Below, piece after piece: positions 7,555-9,292 of a stretch of DNA of 9,292 nt (position 1 is the first letter of the stretch; each line of letters begins with the position of its first letter). A model generated the notes under the pieces. It worked only from the letters and a program-made list of their open reading frames with translations. It had not been told where the DNA came from and ran no database searches. Source of the stretch: an uncultured Collinsella sp. (GTDB taxonomy: Bacteria; Actinomycetota; Coriobacteriia; Coriobacteriales; Coriobacteriaceae); contig URNJ01000064.1 in assembly GCA_900549215.1 (NCBI GenBank), forward strand, positions 1 through 9,292, in the 5' to 3' direction. Position numbers and translations under genes: made by a program.

Positions 7555-8979
7555 CTAGCACACACCTTCCACAAAGCGGTCGAGCTCAACAAAGCGGGAA
7601 CCCTTGACCAGTACAACATCATGTTTTTCAAGCGCGCCGCCCATGCGGTCGAGCACCTGCTGATAATCGGAGAACACCTGGATGCGGTCCTCGTCCATGC
7701 CCATCATGCGCGCGGCATCGGCCATAAGCTGGGCCAGCTCACCACCCACGCACGCCAGCATGTCGAGCTTCTTGGCGGCGGCATAGGCGCCCACAAGCTC
7801 ATGCATGCGAGGAGCCTCGTCGCCCATCTCGCCCATCTCGCCCAAGATCGCCATGCGAGACCCCGTGCACGAAAGCGAGCACAGCAGATCGAGACCAGCA
7901 GCCATGGATTCGGCGCTGGCGTTGTAGGAATCGTCAATGACGCGGGCACCGCTCTTGGCGCGCTTGATCTCCTGGCGGTGACCGGTGATCGTGAGGCCTC
8001 TAAAGGCAGCATCGATCTGCTCGGGCGTCACGCCCAGGCGATAGGCAACCGCGGCGGCCTTAACGGCATTAGGAACGGACTGCACGCCGGGGATGGCAAG
8101 CATGGTATCGATCGTCTCACCCTGGCCAAAATCGAGCGTAAAGACCGGACGGCCCTCGTCATCAACTCGAATGTCGCGGGCACGGACCTCATCATCGTCC
8201 GAAACGCCGGCCAGTATCACGTCGATACCAGCAGGCTGGGCGAACGTATCGCGAATGAACGGCGTAAAGTCGTCCTCGCCGCCCAAAACCAGCAGCGGCA
8301 AGAAGTCGCCGGCGGCGCACATACCCTGGACAATCTCGGCCTTAGCGCGGGCGATGTTCTCGCGACTACCCAAAATGCCGATATGAGAGGTGCCGATCTT
8401 GCTCACGATGGCAAGGTTGGGATTGGCGGACTGGGACAGGCGCTCGATCTCGTGGAAATGGTTCATGCCCATCTCGAGCACCAGGACCTCGGTATCGGCC
8501 GGAGCGGAAAGCACCGTGAGCGGCATGCCGATCAGGTTATTGAAATTGCCCTTGGTGGCCCAGACACGATAGCGCTTGGCGAGCACAGCGGCGAGCACGT
8601 CCTTGGTCGTCGTCTTGCCGATGGAACCGGTAATGCCAACGACCAGGCAGCCAAGCTCCAGACGGTACGCGTGCGCCAAACGCAGCAGAAACTCCTCGGG
8701 ATCGTCGGTCAGCAAGATGGCGCAGCCCTTGTCCTGCGCCAGCGAGACCAGCTCAGCCTCGGGCTCACGCGTCATCACGACGGCGCCGGCACCCGACTGG
8801 ACGGCACGGGAAGCAAAATCATTGCCGTCGACGTTTTCACCGGGAAAGGCGACGAAAATCGTCCCTTCCTCGACCTGGCGCGAGTCGATAACGCACCCGC
8901 GGCATACCCGATCGGCTTCTCCCGTCACGGTTCGGGCCCCTGTTGCGGCCGCGAGGTTGTTGACGGCGATCTCTATCAT
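7555..8979 (-). CDS. murF: UDP-MurNAc-tripeptide--D-alanyl-D-alanine ligase MurF
   Basis: MurF is the cytoplasmic ATP-dependent ligase that adds D-Ala-D-Ala to the UDP-MurNAc-tripeptide, completing the pentapeptide that MraY uses. In the 474 residues I see the N-terminal substrate domain with DSRQVEEGTIFVAFPGE (32-48), the ATP loop GSIGKTTTK (118-126), NFNNLIGMPLT (145-155), EMGMNHFHEI (169-178), GSRENIARAKAEI (204-216), TGHRQEI (332-338), IDDSYNASAESM (348-359) and LGEMGEMGDEA (379-389). The last two are typical of MurF. The usual GxHNxxN element of the central domain reads GVQSVPN (298-304), so the His-Asn pair is replaced. Around 193-199 the sequence is SKIGTSH where NIGxAH is common. The ATG has AGGGGAG five bases upstream, the best ribosome binding site in the window. 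murF leads the tightly packed murF-to-murG block. Confidence 0.94.
   Translation of the reverse strand: MIEIAVNNLAAATGARTVTGEADRVCRGCVIDSRQVEEGTIFVAFPGENVDGNDFASRAVQSGAGAVVMTREPEAELVSLAQDKGCAILLTDDPEEFLLRLAHAYRLELGCLVVGITGSIGKTTTKDVLAAVLAKRYRVWATKGNFNNLIGMPLTVLSAPADTEVLVLEMGMNHFHEIERLSQSANPNLAIVSKIGTSHIGILGSRENIARAKAEIVQGMCAAGDFLPLLVLGGEDDFTPFIRDTFAQPAGIDVILAGVSDDDEVRARDIRVDDEGRPVFTLDFGQGETIDTMLAIPGVQSVPNAVKAAAVAYRLGVTPEQIDAAFRGLTITGHRQEIKRAKSGARVIDDSYNASAESMAAGLDLLCSLSCTGSRMAILGEMGEMGDEAPRMHELVGAYAAAKKLDMLACVGGELAQLMADAARMMGMDEDRIQVFSDYQQVLDRMGGALEKHDVVLVKGSRFVELDRFVEGVC
7821..7847 (-). repeat. Short 9-base tandem repeat within murF
   Basis: The plus strand reads CGCCCATCT twice in a row (7821-7838), followed by a third partial copy that matches in its first six bases (7839-7847). 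It encodes the GEMGEMG stretch of MurF at about residues 380-386. Because the family motif LGxMxELG sits at this point with the same length, the repeat is not an insertion relative to other MurF proteins. It could nonetheless gain or lose three residues in frame by slippage. Confidence 0.7.
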
Positions 8980-9106
8980 TGCAGCTCCCCTGTAAACCTA
9001 ATAATGCTATCGGCGTATTGTATCCCAGCGCCGCGCATGCGTGGTGCAGGGCATGTGAACACCCCTCATATGGGACAACAAACCACGCCCCAAAGATTGT
9101 AACCCC
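8980..9106 (-). other. Spacer between ftsI-type gene and murF
   Basis: This is the largest gap in the cluster at 127 bases, at the point where many dcw clusters carry murE. It holds the murF ribosome binding site. The minus strand has two TACAAT hexamers that resemble a -10 box (9017-9022 and 9096-9101), but neither has a recognisable -35 box 16-18 bases upstream. I find no stem followed by a T-run, so no terminator. The frame continuing past the transpeptidase stop stays open through the gap, but it has no start and resembles nothing I know, so I read it as chance. An internal promoter for murF and the genes after it is possible but not shown. Confidence 0.4.
8985..8991 (-). promoter_or_regulatory. 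Ribosome binding site of murF
   Basis: The minus strand reads AGGGGAG, five bases before the murF ATG at 8977-8979. It is the strongest such site in the window, which fits murF being the first gene after a spacer and unable to rely on coupling to an upstream stop codon. Confidence 0.75.
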
Positions 9107-9292
9107 CTACCTCGTGTGCGGAATACCCAGCACGTCGAGTGCGTTGGCCATAATGGACTGGAACGGCACCGCAGCGGCATCTGAGCCGCTCGGCGTTCCG
9201 TCGAGCGTGATATAGCACAGCACCTTGGGCGATTGTGCCGGTGCAAAGCCCATAAAGGACGACATGTAGTTCTCCTTGAGGTAGCCGCCGTT
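9107..9292 (-). CDS. Penicillin-binding transpeptidase, FtsI/PBP2-type (C-terminal end only)
   Basis: Only the last 61 codons and the TAG stop are present; the 5' part lies beyond the right edge. The visible sequence begins NGGYLKENYMSSFMGFAPAQ and ends in LDVLGIPHTR. The SFMGFAPAQSPKV segment (residues 12-24 of the fragment) matches the SFxGFAPxxxPK pattern that follows the KTG box in class B penicillin-binding proteins. AAAVPFQSIMANAL (40-52) matches the usual AAPxFxxI helix near the C-terminus. Such proteins are periplasmic or extracellular D,D-transpeptidases with one membrane anchor that cross-link septal peptidoglycan together with FtsW. The catalytic Ser, SxN and KTG boxes are outside the window. 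Position at the head of the mur block argues for FtsI (PBP3), but a SpoVD-like or other class B protein cannot be excluded from this fragment. Confidence 0.85.
   Translation of the reverse strand, partial: NGGYLKENYMSSFMGFAPAQSPKVLCYITLDGTPSGSDAAAVPFQSIMANALDVLGIPHTR

Noticed and set aside
9031..9055. A CATGC/GCATG inverted repeat in the spacer before murF as an operator or terminator
   Set aside because: The stem is only five pairs with a ten-base loop and no T-run, which is too weak to call.
7621..9102. A 493-codon plus-strand open frame covering nearly all of murF and the spacer
   Set aside because: It mirrors the murF codon pattern, resembles no known protein and has no good ribosome binding site that I can see.
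8980..9106. A stop-free frame in the spacer in phase with the transpeptidase gene, suggesting stop-codon readthrough or a murE remnant
   Set aside because: It is only about 40 codons, matches no Mur-ligase motif, and runs into murF in another frame. A stretch of this length can be open by chance.

Overview
The window is a stretch of the division and cell wall (dcw) gene cluster. All genes lie on the minus strand and run from right to left in this numbering. The proteins, the estimated high-50s percent GC and the gene order (ftsI end, murF, mraY, murD, ftsW, murG, murC, murB) fit an actinobacterium of the class Coriobacteriia. Collinsella is my best guess for the genus, from recall of family sequences and not from a search.

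Layout in transcription order: the C-terminal 61 codons of a transpeptidase (FtsI/PBP-type, 9107-9292, cut by the window edge); a 127-base spacer; then murF, mraY, murD, ftsW and murG, packed with gaps of 3, 9 and 8 bases and an 11-base overlap; a 97-base spacer; then murC and murB, 5 bases apart. Below murB, 48 bases remain, holding a GC-rich hairpin whose 3' arm carries a Shine-Dalgarno-like run. The next gene therefore probably starts at or just beyond the left edge.

The genes work as one pathway. MurC and MurB supply and use UDP-MurNAc in the cytoplasm: MurB makes it and MurC adds L-Ala. MurD adds D-Glu, and MurF adds D-Ala-D-Ala after a MurE step not encoded here. MraY moves the pentapeptide sugar to undecaprenyl phosphate (lipid I), MurG adds GlcNAc (lipid II), and FtsW with the FtsI-type transpeptidase polymerises and cross-links it at the septum.

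This is core housekeeping DNA. I see no mobile element, CRISPR array, tRNA, rRNA, riboswitch or defence system, and no convincing promoter or terminator. The points worth a second look are modest: murE is absent from its usual place between ftsI and murF; the HN pair of the Mur-ligase ATP site reads QS in MurF; FtsW has basic N- and C-terminal extensions, with a short motif repeated in the tail; and a hairpin after murB overlaps a ribosome-binding-like sequence.
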